Part shown: positions 26,373 to 34,777 of the stretch, in pieces
Position numbering within the stretch: the first letter of the stretch is position 1
How the letters are laid out: every line of letters starts with the position of its first letter
Assembly (NCBI GenBank): GCA_038216155.1
Contig: JBBQQH010000008.1
Location: forward strand, 1-64,000
DNA from: SZAS-103 sp038216155
GTDB taxonomy: Bacteria > Pseudomonadota > Gammaproteobacteria > Xanthomonadales > Xanthomonadaceae
Length of the DNA stretch: 64,000 nucleotides
Reading direction: 5' to 3'
Translations under genes and position numbers: made by a program
The notes under the pieces: model-generated
What the model was told of the DNA's origin: nothing
Database searches by the model: none
Seen by the model: only the letters and a program-made list of their open reading frames with translations

Positions 26373-27290
26373 ATGCCCGCCGAACTCGCCACCATCATCG
26401 ATCTGATCCGCTATGGCGCCAGCCGTTTCGGCGCCGCCGGGCTGACCTTCGGCCACAGCTATGACAACGCGCTGGATGAGTCGACGCAGCTTGTGCTGCA
26501 CACGCTGCACCTGCCGCACGATCTGAGTCCTGTGTACGGCCAGGCGCGTGTGACCAGCGAGGAGAAGTCCGAGGTGATGGCACTGTTCACGCGCCGTATC
26601 AATGAGCGTATTCCGGCGGCGTACCTGACTGGCGAGGCGTGGTTTGCCGGCCTGAGTTTCAAGAGCGATCCACGCGCGCTGGTTCCGCGTTCGCCGATTG
26701 CCGAATTGATCGAATCGGGTTTCGAGCCGTGGCTCGGCGACCTCGACGTACAGCGCGCGCTGGACCTGTGCACCGGCTCAGGCTGCATCGCCATCGCGAT
26801 GGCCGTGCACGCGCCGGATTGGCAGGTGGACGCGGTCGATATCAGTGCCGATGCACTGGCGCTGGCGGCGGAAAACGTGCAGCGGATGCATGTCGGCGGT
26901 CGCGTGCGACTGCGGCACTCCGATCTGTTCACTGGCCTTGCCGGCGAGCGCTTTGACCTGATCGTCAGCAATCCACCGTACGTGACGCGTGACGAAGTGG
27001 CTGCATTGCCCGCCGAATACGCGCACGAACCCGTTCTCGGGCTGCGTGCTGGCGACGATGGGCTGGATCTGGCGCTGAAAATCCTGCGCGCCGCGCCTGC
27101 GCATCTGACCAATCACGGCGTGCTGATCGTCGAGGTGGGCGAAGCCGAGCGCGCGTTGGTCGAATTGCTGCCGGAAATCCCGTTTGCGTGGGTGGAGTTC
27201 AAAGTCGGCCAGATGGGCGTGCTGGTGATCAGTCGCGAGGATCTGCTGGTGCATCACGACCGCATTGCGGAACTTGCCGATGCGCGCTGA
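26373..27290 (+). CDS. prmB: Ribosomal protein uL3 N5-glutamine methyltransferase PrmB
   Basis: A 305-residue SAM-dependent methyltransferase of the PrmB/HemK family that methylates a Gln of ribosomal protein L3. Catalytic NPPY occurs in LIVSNPPYVTRDEV; the SAM site is in ALDLCTGSGCIAIAMA. PRSPIAELIESGFEPWL is the PrmB-type version of the HemK segment (PR(S/T)xxxE). It precedes aroC on the same strand, the conserved order in this group; a 204-base gap with a pair of REP-like hairpins separates them. Confidence 0.92.
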   Translation: MPAELATIIDLIRYGASRFGAAGLTFGHSYDNALDESTQLVLHTLHLPHDLSPVYGQARVTSEEKSEVMALFTRRINERIPAAYLTGEAWFAGLSFKSDPRALVPRSPIAELIESGFEPWLGDLDVQRALDLCTGSGCIAIAMAVHAPDWQVDAVDISADALALAAENVQRMHVGGRVRLRHSDLFTGLAGERFDLIVSNPPYVTRDEVAALPAEYAHEPVLGLRAGDDGLDLALKILRAAPAHLTNHGVLIVEVGEAERALVELLPEIPFAWVEFKVGQMGVLVISREDLLVHHDRIAELADAR

Positions 27291-27314
27291 GTATGCATCC
27301 CGGAGGTTTTTGCC

Positions 27315-27477
27315 GTCATCCCCGCGCAGGCGGGGACCCATGGACTTGGCTTTGCAAACCGTCTCACGGTGCTGGCCGACGGGTTGTGCGAACGTTCCCG
27401 CGCATGGCTGCATAAGCCTTGGATTGTCTGCGACCCCAGCAAGAGCAAAATGGATCCCGGCGTGCGCCGGGATGACG
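27315..27477. repeat. Pair of inverted REP-like palindromes between prmB and aroC
   Basis: At 27315-27340 the sequence gtcatccccgcgcaggcggg (then gaccca) forms a hairpin (CCCCGC/GCGGGG). At 27451-27477 the related tggatcccggcgtgcgccgg (then gatgacg) forms another (ATCCCGGC/GCCGGGAT) in opposite orientation. The family 'tggatcccggc...gccgggatgac' is a widely dispersed proteobacterial REP type. The two face each other about 110 bases apart, like a BIME. Confidence 0.7.
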
Positions 27478-27494
27478 AGCGGGAATGGCGTGGC

Positions 27495-28604
27495 GTGAAC
27501 ACTTTTGGCCATCTATTCCGCGTCACCACCTTCGGCGAGTCGCACGGGCCGGCGATCGGCTGCGTGATCGATGGTTGTCCGCCAGGCATTGCGATCGCTC
27601 CGGAGGATTTCGAGCATGACCTCGCGCGGCGTGCCACTGGTCGTACGCGGCACACCTCGCAACGTCACGAAGCTGATGCGGTCGAAATTTTCAGTGGCGT
27701 CTACGACGGCATCACGACCGGCACACCAATCGCGTTGCTGATCCGCAATACCGACGCGCGCAGCAAGGATTACGCGAAGATCGCCGAGCAATTCCGGCCC
27801 GGTCATGCCGACTACACCTATTGGAAGAAATACGGCATCCGCGATCCACGCGGCGGCGGACGTGCGTCGGCGCGCGAGACGACGATGCGGGTAGCGGCTG
27901 GCGTGATTGCGAAGAAATGGCTGGCGGAAAAATTCGGCGTTGTCGTACGCGGCTATCTGGCCCAGATCGGCGATGTGGTTCCGCGCGACGTCGATGCAGC
28001 GCAGATCGACTGGGACGTGGTCGAGGCCAATCCGTTTTTCTGGCCGAATGCAGCGCAGGTCGACGAACTTGAACACTTCATGGACGCGCTGCGCAAATCC
28101 GGCGACTCGGTCGGCGCACGCATCAACGTGATCGCCGATGGCGTGCCGCCGGGTTGGGGCGAGCCGATCTACGGCAAGCTCGATGGTGAACTCGCCGGTG
28201 CGCTGATGTCGATCAACGCGGTCAAGGGTGTGGAGATCGGCGACGGTTTCGACGTGGTCGCGCAGAACGGAAGCGTGCACCGCGACCAGATGACGTCCGA
28301 CGGATTTGCCTCAAACCACGCCGGTGGAATTCTCGGCGGAATTTCATCGGGTCAGGCGATTCGCTGCTCAGTCGCGTTCAAGCCGACCTCCAGCCTGCGA
28401 CTGCCGATCGATGGTATGGACGTGCATGGCAACGCGGTCGAGATCGTCACCACCGGCCGCCACGATCCCTGCGTCGGCATTCGCGCTACGCCGATATGCG
28501 AAGCGATGGTAACGCTGGTGTTGATGGATCAAGCCTTGCGACATCGGGCGCAGTGTGGGGATGTGGGCGATGTCGTGCCGAAAATTCTGGGCGATGTGCT
28601 TTGA
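27495..28604 (+). CDS. aroC: Chorismate synthase
   Basis: A 369-residue protein that converts EPSP to chorismate with reduced FMN, the last shikimate step; trpFBA downstream draws on this pathway. Typical segments are NTFGHLFRVTTFGESHGPAIG, GRTRHTSQRHEADAVEI, YWKKYGIRDPRGGGRASARET and SNHAGGILGGISSGQ. The frame is open upstream through the REP pair, but the family start points to the GTG at 27495. The stop overlaps the next gene by TTGA. Confidence 0.95.
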   Translation: MNTFGHLFRVTTFGESHGPAIGCVIDGCPPGIAIAPEDFEHDLARRATGRTRHTSQRHEADAVEIFSGVYDGITTGTPIALLIRNTDARSKDYAKIAEQFRPGHADYTYWKKYGIRDPRGGGRASARETTMRVAAGVIAKKWLAEKFGVVVRGYLAQIGDVVPRDVDAAQIDWDVVEANPFFWPNAAQVDELEHFMDALRKSGDSVGARINVIADGVPPGWGEPIYGKLDGELAGALMSINAVKGVEIGDGFDVVAQNGSVHRDQMTSDGFASNHAGGILGGISSGQAIRCSVAFKPTSSLRLPIDGMDVHGNAVEIVTTGRHDPCVGIRATPICEAMVTLVLMDQALRHRAQCGDVGDVVPKILGDVL

Positions 28605-29167
28605 CTAACCCAGTTAGAGAGGGGTTGCGAGCGGTTGCAATCGCACTTTTGGCAGCGGTGATCCTACCCATCATCGGTTACCTCGGTGTGGACATGGTCT
28701 CGTTCCAGCCTCATCGCGCCGCAATCGAACAGATTGTCCAATCCGCCGATCCCGAGAACCGGAATTTGTCGGCTGACGTGAGTCAGTTACTGCTTTTCAA
28801 CCTTCCTAACGACTCCTCGCAGTGGTCAACACGCCTTTTGTTCGATCGGCTGGGGTTTCAACCACGCAACCACGTGAACTGGATGATCGTTCGGACGTTT
28901 TGGACATCGTTCGTACAGTTGCATATTCCAGAACGTGACCGGCTGACCATTATTGCGTCGCTGTCTCCAACCGGAGTCAATCGTCGCGGCATGAATGAAA
29001 CATCGAAAGACATCTTTGGGAAGCCGCTGTCGCAGCTTTCTCGAAAGGAAGCAGCAACAATAATTTCACTGATGAAATCTTCAGGTCTAGATACGCATCC
29101 AGCCCGACTGGCGGCGCAGCGAGATCGCTTGTTGACTGCTTACGATGAGAGCATCGGAAAGCATTAG
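28601..29167 (+). CDS. Transglycosylase-like orphan protein (degenerate GT51 C-terminal segment)
   Basis: About 188 residues from a TTG at 28601 that overlaps the aroC stop (TTGA). It has one N-terminal membrane helix (AVAIALLAAVILPIIGYLGV). Near the C terminus, DIFGKPLSQLSRKEAATIISLMKS resembles the end of the GT51 peptidoglycan glycosyltransferase domain (YFGKxxxxLSLxEAAxLA). The GT51 catalytic Glu motif (EDxxFxxH) is not visible, so it is unlikely to be an active enzyme. Codon use is less GC-rich than in neighbouring genes. The family call is weak, but the frame and coupling suggest a real gene. Confidence 0.55.
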   Translation: MTNPVREGLRAVAIALLAAVILPIIGYLGVDMVSFQPHRAAIEQIVQSADPENRNLSADVSQLLLFNLPNDSSQWSTRLLFDRLGFQPRNHVNWMIVRTFWTSFVQLHIPERDRLTIIASLSPTGVNRRGMNETSKDIFGKPLSQLSRKEAATIISLMKSSGLDTHPARLAAQRDRLLTAYDESIGKH

Positions 29168-29227
29168 CCGACGCTACAGCTTGAGGCGTCTGCAGTTTTT
29201 CATTTGGCCACTAGAACTGAGATACAC

Positions 29228-30262
29228 ATGACCAAAAAATTCAACGTAGCAGTCATCGGCGCCACCGGCTTGGTGGGCGAGACGATGCTTTCGATCCTCG
29301 CCGAGCGCGAGTTTCCAATTGGCACGCTGGTGCCGCTGGCGAGCGAGCGAACGGCGGGCGACCGGATCGACTTCGGCAGGCGTCCGCTGACCGTGCGCGA
29401 CCTGGCCAATTTCGATCCGGCGGCCACCGATATCGGCGGGATCGACTTCGCGCTGTTTTCGGCCGGCGGCAGCATCTCGAAGGAGTACGCGCCGAAATTT
29501 GCCGCAGCCGGCGCGATCGTGATCGACAACTCGTCGGTATTTCGCGACGACGACGACGTGCCGCTGGTGGTGGCCGAGGTCAATCCCGAGGCGCTGGCGC
29601 ACCGACCGCGCGGGATCATCGCCAATCCAAATTGCTCCACCATGCAGTTGATGCTGGCGCTGGCGCCGATCCATCGCGCGGTCGGCATCGAGCGCATCAA
29701 TATCGCCACCTATCAGTCGGTATCGGGTGCGGGTCGTGCCGCGATGGAAGAACTCGGCAGGCAGACCGCCGCGTTGCTCAGCCTGCAGCCGATCGAACCC
29801 AAGTCCTTTCCGGTGCAGATCGCCTTCAACCTGATTCCGCACGGTGGCGTTTTTCTCGACAATGGCTACACCAGCGAGGAGATGAAGCTGGTCACAGAAA
29901 CCCGCAAGATCCTCGGCGACCCTGCCATCCAGGTCAATGCGACGGTCGTCCGTGTGCCGGTGTTCTTCGGTCATTCCGAAGCAGTGCACATTGAGACCCG
30001 CGACAAGCTGACGGCGGCCGATGCCAGAAAACTGTTGGAGCAGGCGCCCGGAGTCAGCGTGGTCGACGAACCCAACGACGGCGGCTATCCAACGCCGGTC
30101 ACGCACGCCGCCGGCACCGACCCGGTATTTGTGGGCCGCATCCGTGAAGACATCTCGCACCCGCGCGGATTGAACCTGTGGGTGGTCTCCGACAATATCC
30201 GCAAGGGCGCCGCGTTGAACGCCGTGCAGATTGCGGAATTGCTGGCGAAAGGGTATAGCTAA
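29228..30262 (+). CDS. asd: Aspartate-semialdehyde dehydrogenase
   Basis: A 344-residue NADPH-dependent enzyme that reduces aspartyl phosphate to the semialdehyde, the branch point to Lys/DAP, Met and Thr. N terminus KKFNVAVIGATGLVGETML is the nucleotide-binding motif; the active-site Cys is in IIANPNCSTMQL; SVSGAGRAAMEEL is conserved. The ATG at 29228 is chosen over an earlier in-frame ATG eight codons upstream. It precedes fimV, the usual neighbour in Pseudomonas and Xanthomonas relatives. Confidence 0.94.
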   Translation: MTKKFNVAVIGATGLVGETMLSILAEREFPIGTLVPLASERTAGDRIDFGRRPLTVRDLANFDPAATDIGGIDFALFSAGGSISKEYAPKFAAAGAIVIDNSSVFRDDDDVPLVVAEVNPEALAHRPRGIIANPNCSTMQLMLALAPIHRAVGIERINIATYQSVSGAGRAAMEELGRQTAALLSLQPIEPKSFPVQIAFNLIPHGGVFLDNGYTSEEMKLVTETRKILGDPAIQVNATVVRVPVFFGHSEAVHIETRDKLTAADARKLLEQAPGVSVVDEPNDGGYPTPVTHAAGTDPVFVGRIREDISHPRGLNLWVVSDNIRKGAALNAVQIAELLAKGYS

Positions 30263-30299
30263 TGGCTACTTGCACGCGCGTTATCATGTGATTTCTATT

Positions 30300-30321
30300 G
30301 CCGCGACCCGCATGTCGCGGC
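30300..30321 (+). promoter_or_regulatory. Perfect hairpin upstream of fimV
   Basis: GCCGCGAC and GTCGCGGC form an 8-bp perfect stem with loop CCGCAT, 38 bases after the asd stop and 42 before the fimV ATG. There is no T run after it, so it is a poor terminator. It could be a processing or attenuation element in the fimV leader. Confidence 0.4.
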
Positions 30322-30362
30322 GAACCTGATGATGCCGCCGATCCAGTTCGGGGAGTTCTGTG

Positions 30363-32987
30363 ATGAAGAGTGCCGGAATCCAAAACGACGCCGCTGCGCG
30401 CACGTGCACTGCCAAGGCATCGAGCTTGGGCGTTGCGATCGTGGTCGCGCTGGCAACCATTGGCCAAGCGCAGGCCATCGGGCTGGGCGCGATCGAGGTC
30501 AAATCGCAGTTGGGTAAACCCTTCGTGGCCGAGATTCCAGTCACGCTGTCCACTCCGGACGAAGCCAACGACCTGTCGGTGCGGCTGGCCTCGCCGGAAG
30601 CGTTCGCGCGTGTGGGCCTGCCGCCGCGCGATTTGTCAGCCAATCTCACCTTTAACCTGATCAAGAATGCCAGCGGCCAAACGGTGATCCGGATCACCAC
30701 GCCGCAGCCGATGACAGATCCGTATGTGAGCTTCCTGCTGGAAGCCAACTGGGGTCGGGGCAAGATGGTGCGCGAATACACCGCATTGTTGGACCCGCCG
30801 CGCACCACCGCGGTGCGCCGTGTGCCGATATCAGCGCCGATGGTGCAATCGACGCCGCTGCCGCGCCCGGCGACGATGCCGCCTCCGCCAGTCACTCAGC
30901 CAAGCGCTGCGCCGATGCCGGCACCATTGGTGGAACGCACCCCGGTGCCGCCACCGACGGCGCCACCAACGCCCGCGCCGGGATCGATCATGGATGTGAC
31001 GCCGGTCGAGCCGGCGATGGCTGCGCAGCCCAAACCCATTCCACTGCGACCGGCGCCGCCGACCGCTCCACCGCCGCCAATCGCGGTGCAGCCGATGCCG
31101 CAGTCGGCGCCCGAAATGGAAGCACTGCCGCCCCCGGAGCCGTTGGTGCAGGCGCCGCCGCCGCAGCCGATGCAATCGTTCGACCCGATGCCGCAGGCGA
31201 TGCCGGAGCCGACGCCTCCTCCAGTCGAACCGATGCCGATGCCTGCAGCCGGCCCGGATTCCTACACGGTGATGTTGGGCGACACGTTGTCTCGCATCGC
31301 CGCGCAAACCCGGCCGGATGTCTCGCTCAATCGCATGATGATTGCGTTGCAGCGGGCGAATCCGGACGCCTTCATCAGCCAGAACATCAACCTGCTCAAG
31401 TCTGGCAGCGTGTTGCGGATCCCGCCGAACGAGGAAGCGCAGACGCTCTCTGCGGACGAGTCCAACCTGCTGGTGCAACAGCAAGTCGAAAGCTGGCGTC
31501 AAGCCAGCCGTCCGCAATTGCAGGCCAGTGTCGAAACCGACAGCTCAAAATCGGCCCCGATCGACAAGGCGGCCGATGTCGCACAGCGGCCAGCACCTGT
31601 CGAGCCCAAGCCGGCAGCGAAGGCTAAAGCCAAGGTGGCAGTGGCAAAGGCGGAGCCGTCGAAAATCGATTCAACCGACAGCGCGAGCGCGCCCCCAGCC
31701 AAGAAGACTAAATCTGCGCAAGTGGCGCAGGCGCACCTCGAGATCATGGCGCCGACCGGCAAAGGCGCGCGCAGCAACCAGACCGGGGCCAGTGAGGGTG
31801 GATCAGGCAGTGAATTGCGCGCCGAGCTGGCGCAGACCAAGGAAAACCTTGCCGCCCGCACTGCCGAAATCGGCGAATTGAAATCGCGTCTTTCCGACTT
31901 GGAAAAGATGCAGCAGAACAACCAGACGCTGCTGTCGATGAAGGACAGCAAGCTAGCCGAGATGCAGCAGCGCCTCGCCGAGCTGGAGAGCAAGCAGCCC
32001 AACGGCGCCGCCCCCACGGCCAATGCCGAGCCGAACGGCACCACTGCCGCTGCTGACGCGGCTGCAGGCACAGCGCCGGTGGATTCCGCTGCGTCGGCCA
32101 GCGCCTCGACTGATAGCGCGGCAGCGACAACCCCGCCAACGACAACCCCGCCAACGACAACCGCTATAAGCGCAGTGCCGGCGGCTTCCGCCACTTCGAT
32201 TTCCACTCCACCGGCGGCCATCGCCTCGGAAACGTCAGTCGAGACGCCTTGGTACTTGCGCCCGCTGGTGTTGATCGGCGGTGGTTTGCTGCTACTGGGC
32301 GGCCTGCTGGCTCTGCTGCTGCGCGGCAAGCGTCCTGCCGAACCAATGCCAGGCCGATACAACGCGAGCGCATTGGCCGCCAGCATCGAATCGGCGCGTA
32401 ACGGGAACGCCGATAGCGATCAACCCGAGTACGAAGACGAAGACGACCTCGAGGCGTTCGAGGACAAAGCCGCGCACGACCCGGTCGCCGACGCGGTGGT
32501 TGCGCCCGGCGCACCCGTGCCCGATGTCGAGCGTGGTGCACGGCCTTACTGGACCAGTGCGTACGATGTCGACAGCACCCGTGTGCAGCCAGAGCCGACC
32601 GTGCAGGAAGCCGAGCTGGACGCGGATCCGGTTCTCAACGAGGCGCCAATAGTCGAACCAGTGCAAGAAGCGCCCATGGTTGAACCAGTGCAAGCCGAAG
32701 CGCCCGTGGCATGGGCACCCGAAGCGGTTGCTCCGGCAGCCGTGGCCGAAGACGACTGGGATCTCGAAGCGGAAGCTGCCTCGGCCACCGCCATCACCGC
32801 GCAGCACCCGGCGGTGCCCCATTTCGACACCGAGGATCAGAGCGTCGCCACCAAGATCGAGCTGGCGCGCGCTTACATCGACATCGGCGATCTCGAAGGA
32901 GCCCGCGGCATGCTGGAGGAAGTGCTGATGGAAGGCACCGACAATCAGCGCGAGGACGCGTTCAAGCTGCTGGAGACGCTGGACTAA
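30363..32987 (+). CDS. fimV: FimV-like pilus assembly / polar hub protein
   Basis: An 874-residue inner-membrane protein. The order is: signal region (to about residue 37, TIGQAQA), the conserved FimV N-terminal domain (GLGAIEVKSQLGKPFVAEI), a long Pro-rich stretch, a LysM peptidoglycan-binding domain near 298-345 (SYTVMLGDTLSRIAAQTRP), a coiled coil (LRAELAQTKENLAARTAEIGELKSRL), a membrane helix about 630-655 (LVLIGGGLLLLGGLLALLL), an acidic linker and the C-terminal FimV domain (KIELARAYIDIGDLEGARGML). FimV is needed for type IV pili and polar protein placement. ATG at 30363 follows GGGGAG; a 15-base unit encoding PTTTP is duplicated near 32126-32155. Confidence 0.9.
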   Translation: MKSAGIQNDAAARTCTAKASSLGVAIVVALATIGQAQAIGLGAIEVKSQLGKPFVAEIPVTLSTPDEANDLSVRLASPEAFARVGLPPRDLSANLTFNLIKNASGQTVIRITTPQPMTDPYVSFLLEANWGRGKMVREYTALLDPPRTTAVRRVPISAPMVQSTPLPRPATMPPPPVTQPSAAPMPAPLVERTPVPPPTAPPTPAPGSIMDVTPVEPAMAAQPKPIPLRPAPPTAPPPPIAVQPMPQSAPEMEALPPPEPLVQAPPPQPMQSFDPMPQAMPEPTPPPVEPMPMPAAGPDSYTVMLGDTLSRIAAQTRPDVSLNRMMIALQRANPDAFISQNINLLKSGSVLRIPPNEEAQTLSADESNLLVQQQVESWRQASRPQLQASVETDSSKSAPIDKAADVAQRPAPVEPKPAAKAKAKVAVAKAEPSKIDSTDSASAPPAKKTKSAQVAQAHLEIMAPTGKGARSNQTGASEGGSGSELRAELAQTKENLAARTAEIGELKSRLSDLEKMQQNNQTLLSMKDSKLAEMQQRLAELESKQPNGAAPTANAEPNGTTAAADAAAGTAPVDSAASASASTDSAAATTPPTTTPPTTTAISAVPAASATSISTPPAAIASETSVETPWYLRPLVLIGGGLLLLGGLLALLLRGKRPAEPMPGRYNASALAASIESARNGNADSDQPEYEDEDDLEAFEDKAAHDPVADAVVAPGAPVPDVERGARPYWTSAYDVDSTRVQPEPTVQEAELDADPVLNEAPIVEPVQEAPMVEPVQAEAPVAWAPEAVAPAAVAEDDWDLEAEAASATAITAQHPAVPHFDTEDQSVATKIELARAYIDIGDLEGARGMLEEVLMEGTDNQREDAFKLLETLD

Positions 32988-33091
32988 AAAGCCTCGAACG
33001 CTGGGCGCTCGATGACAGGCAGCTGGCAAGTCCCTTCGGGATGAGCCTGTTGCCGGGTTAACGAGAAGCCGATAGAACAGGGCATTCTTCT

Positions 33092-33200
33092 CGATTCATG
33101 GTGAGCCCATCGTCAAGCGTAGGCCGGGTCTGTCCTGCGCTTATCCAACAACGCGTGACAGCCGCAATCCGTTCGTAGTGAGCCCGTCGAACCAAGAACG
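33092..33200 (+). repeat. Dispersed intergenic repeat between fimV and truA (one clear, one degenerate copy)
   Basis: The clear copy (33169-33200) reads ccgttcgtagtgagcccgtc then gaaccaagaacg. A degenerate copy (33092-33118) keeps tggtgagccc and then atcgtcaa. Both have the same orientation as the copy at 7305. The rest of this 280-base gap shows no gene. Confidence 0.65.
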
Positions 33201-33267
33201 ACACTGCCGCAGACAGCAACCATTGAGCGCGTGTATCCCAAAACAAACACATGCTTGATCGCCTGCC

Positions 33268-34074
33268 ATGACCACGCGCGTAGCAATGGGAATCGAATAC
33301 GACGGCAGCCCGTTTTTCGGCTGGCAGCAGCAGCCGCACGCGCCCAGTGTGGAGGCGACGCTGGCGCAGGCGATCTCGAAAGTAGCCGATCAACGCACAG
33401 AAGTTATTTGCGCCGGCCGTACCGACACCGGCGTGCACGCGCGCTGCCAAGTCGTGCATTTCGATACCGACGCACAGCGCACACCACGCGGATGGATGCT
33501 GGGCGTGACGTCGCGGCTACCCGATTCAGTGTGCGTGCGCTGGGCGCAACGCATCGAAGACTCATTCAATGCCCGCTTCGCCGCGCGGGCGCGTCGCTAT
33601 CGCTATCGCATTCTCAATCGCAACGTGCGGCCTGCCTTGCAGCATCAGTTTCTGGCTTGGGAACGATTGCCGCTGGACGCAGACGCGATGCACGCAGCGG
33701 CGCAATCGTTGCTAGGTATGCACGATTTCAGCGCGTTTCGATCATCGCAATGTCAAGCCCCGCACCCACGTCGCGACATGCAACACATCGGCGTGCGGCG
33801 CGAGGGCGAGCAAGTGATTGTCGAGGTGCAGGCCAATGCGTTTCTGCATCACATGGTGCGCAATCTGGTCGGCAGCTTGTTGCCGATCGGACGGGGCGAG
33901 CAGCCTGTGGAATGGATGAGCGATCTTTTGGCTGGCGGAGATCGTGACCGCGGGGGTCCGACCGCCGCTGCGCAAGGTCTGTGTTTCCTCGGCCCGCTGT
34001 ATCCGGCGGAGTGGCGATTGCCGGAGGAAGTCACGCTGCCGTCAGGTATTACCGTGCCAGACTTTCCCGCATGA
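33268..34074 (+). CDS. truA: tRNA pseudouridine(38-40) synthase TruA
   Basis: A 268-residue pseudouridine synthase that modifies positions 38-40 of tRNA anticodon arms. N terminus VAMGIEYDGSPFFGWQQQ, the catalytic Asp in ICAGRTDTGVHARCQVVHFDT, RRYRYRILN and NAFLHHMVRNLVGSLLPIGRGE are all typical. The stop overlaps the trpF start (ATGA), so truA leads the trpFBA run. Confidence 0.95.
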   Translation: MTTRVAMGIEYDGSPFFGWQQQPHAPSVEATLAQAISKVADQRTEVICAGRTDTGVHARCQVVHFDTDAQRTPRGWMLGVTSRLPDSVCVRWAQRIEDSFNARFAARARRYRYRILNRNVRPALQHQFLAWERLPLDADAMHAAAQSLLGMHDFSAFRSSQCQAPHPRRDMQHIGVRREGEQVIVEVQANAFLHHMVRNLVGSLLPIGRGEQPVEWMSDLLAGGDRDRGGPTAAAQGLCFLGPLYPAEWRLPEEVTLPSGITVPDFPA

Positions 34075-34748
34075 CTTTCATCAAGTGTTGCGGCATGACC
34101 CGCATTGACGACGTGCGCTTGGCGGGCGAACTCGGCGTGGATGCGATCGGCCTGATCTTTGCCAGTCGCAGCGAGCGCTGTGTCGACCTCGAGCGCGCGC
34201 AACTGTTGCGAGCGTCTACAGCGCCCGCATTGAAAATTGTCGCGTTGATAATGGACAACGCGGTGGACGATGTGTACCAGATCGCCAAACTGCTTCAGCC
34301 TGACCTTCTGCAATTCCACGGCAATGAGGAGGATGCGTTTTGCGCGCAATTTGGGGTGCCATTCTGGAAAGCGCTGCCGATGCGCGACGTGTCTCGCGAT
34401 GCCGTGCCGGAGTTGCTGGCGCGCTATCCTTCCGCCAGCGGATTTGTGTTCGATGGCCACGCGCCGGGTGCGATGGGCGGTAGTGGCGAGCGCTTCGACT
34501 GGGCGACCTTCGATATGCGCCCGGTCGCGGAAGGTGATGGCATTGGCAAGCCCTGGTTGCTGGCCGGTGGGCTGAACACGCGCAACGTCGCGCAGGCGAT
34601 CGGCTTGCTGCAGCCGTGGGGCGTGGATGTATCGAGTGGAATCGAATCCGCACCCGGCATCAAGGATCACGCGAAGATGCGCGCGTTTGTCGAAGCGGTG
34701 CGCGTGGCCGACCAACCCCTTTCTCCAGCCCGGCTCCCGCAAGGGTAG
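34071..34748 (+). CDS. trpF: Phosphoribosylanthranilate isomerase
   Basis: A 225-residue TIM-barrel enzyme of tryptophan synthesis converting N-(5-phosphoribosyl)anthranilate to CdRP. Catalytic Cys in FIKCCGMTRIDD, Asp in the segment FVFDGHAPGAMGGSGERFDW, and LLAGGLNTRNVAQAIGL, GVDVSSGIESAPGIKDH are conserved. It starts inside the truA stop. trpB follows after 29 bases. No leader-peptide attenuator was seen before the group. Confidence 0.95.
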   Translation: MTFIKCCGMTRIDDVRLAGELGVDAIGLIFASRSERCVDLERAQLLRASTAPALKIVALIMDNAVDDVYQIAKLLQPDLLQFHGNEEDAFCAQFGVPFWKALPMRDVSRDAVPELLARYPSASGFVFDGHAPGAMGGSGERFDWATFDMRPVAEGDGIGKPWLLAGGLNTRNVAQAIGLLQPWGVDVSSGIESAPGIKDHAKMRAFVEAVRVADQPLSPARLPQG

Positions 34749-34777
34749 AAGGTCTGCACTACACAGCGAGTGACGTA

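Noticed and set aside
31499..32386. 295-codon open frame on the minus strand inside fimV
   Set aside because: Opposite strand of the Pro/Ala-rich fimV region; low-complexity and without a ribosome site.
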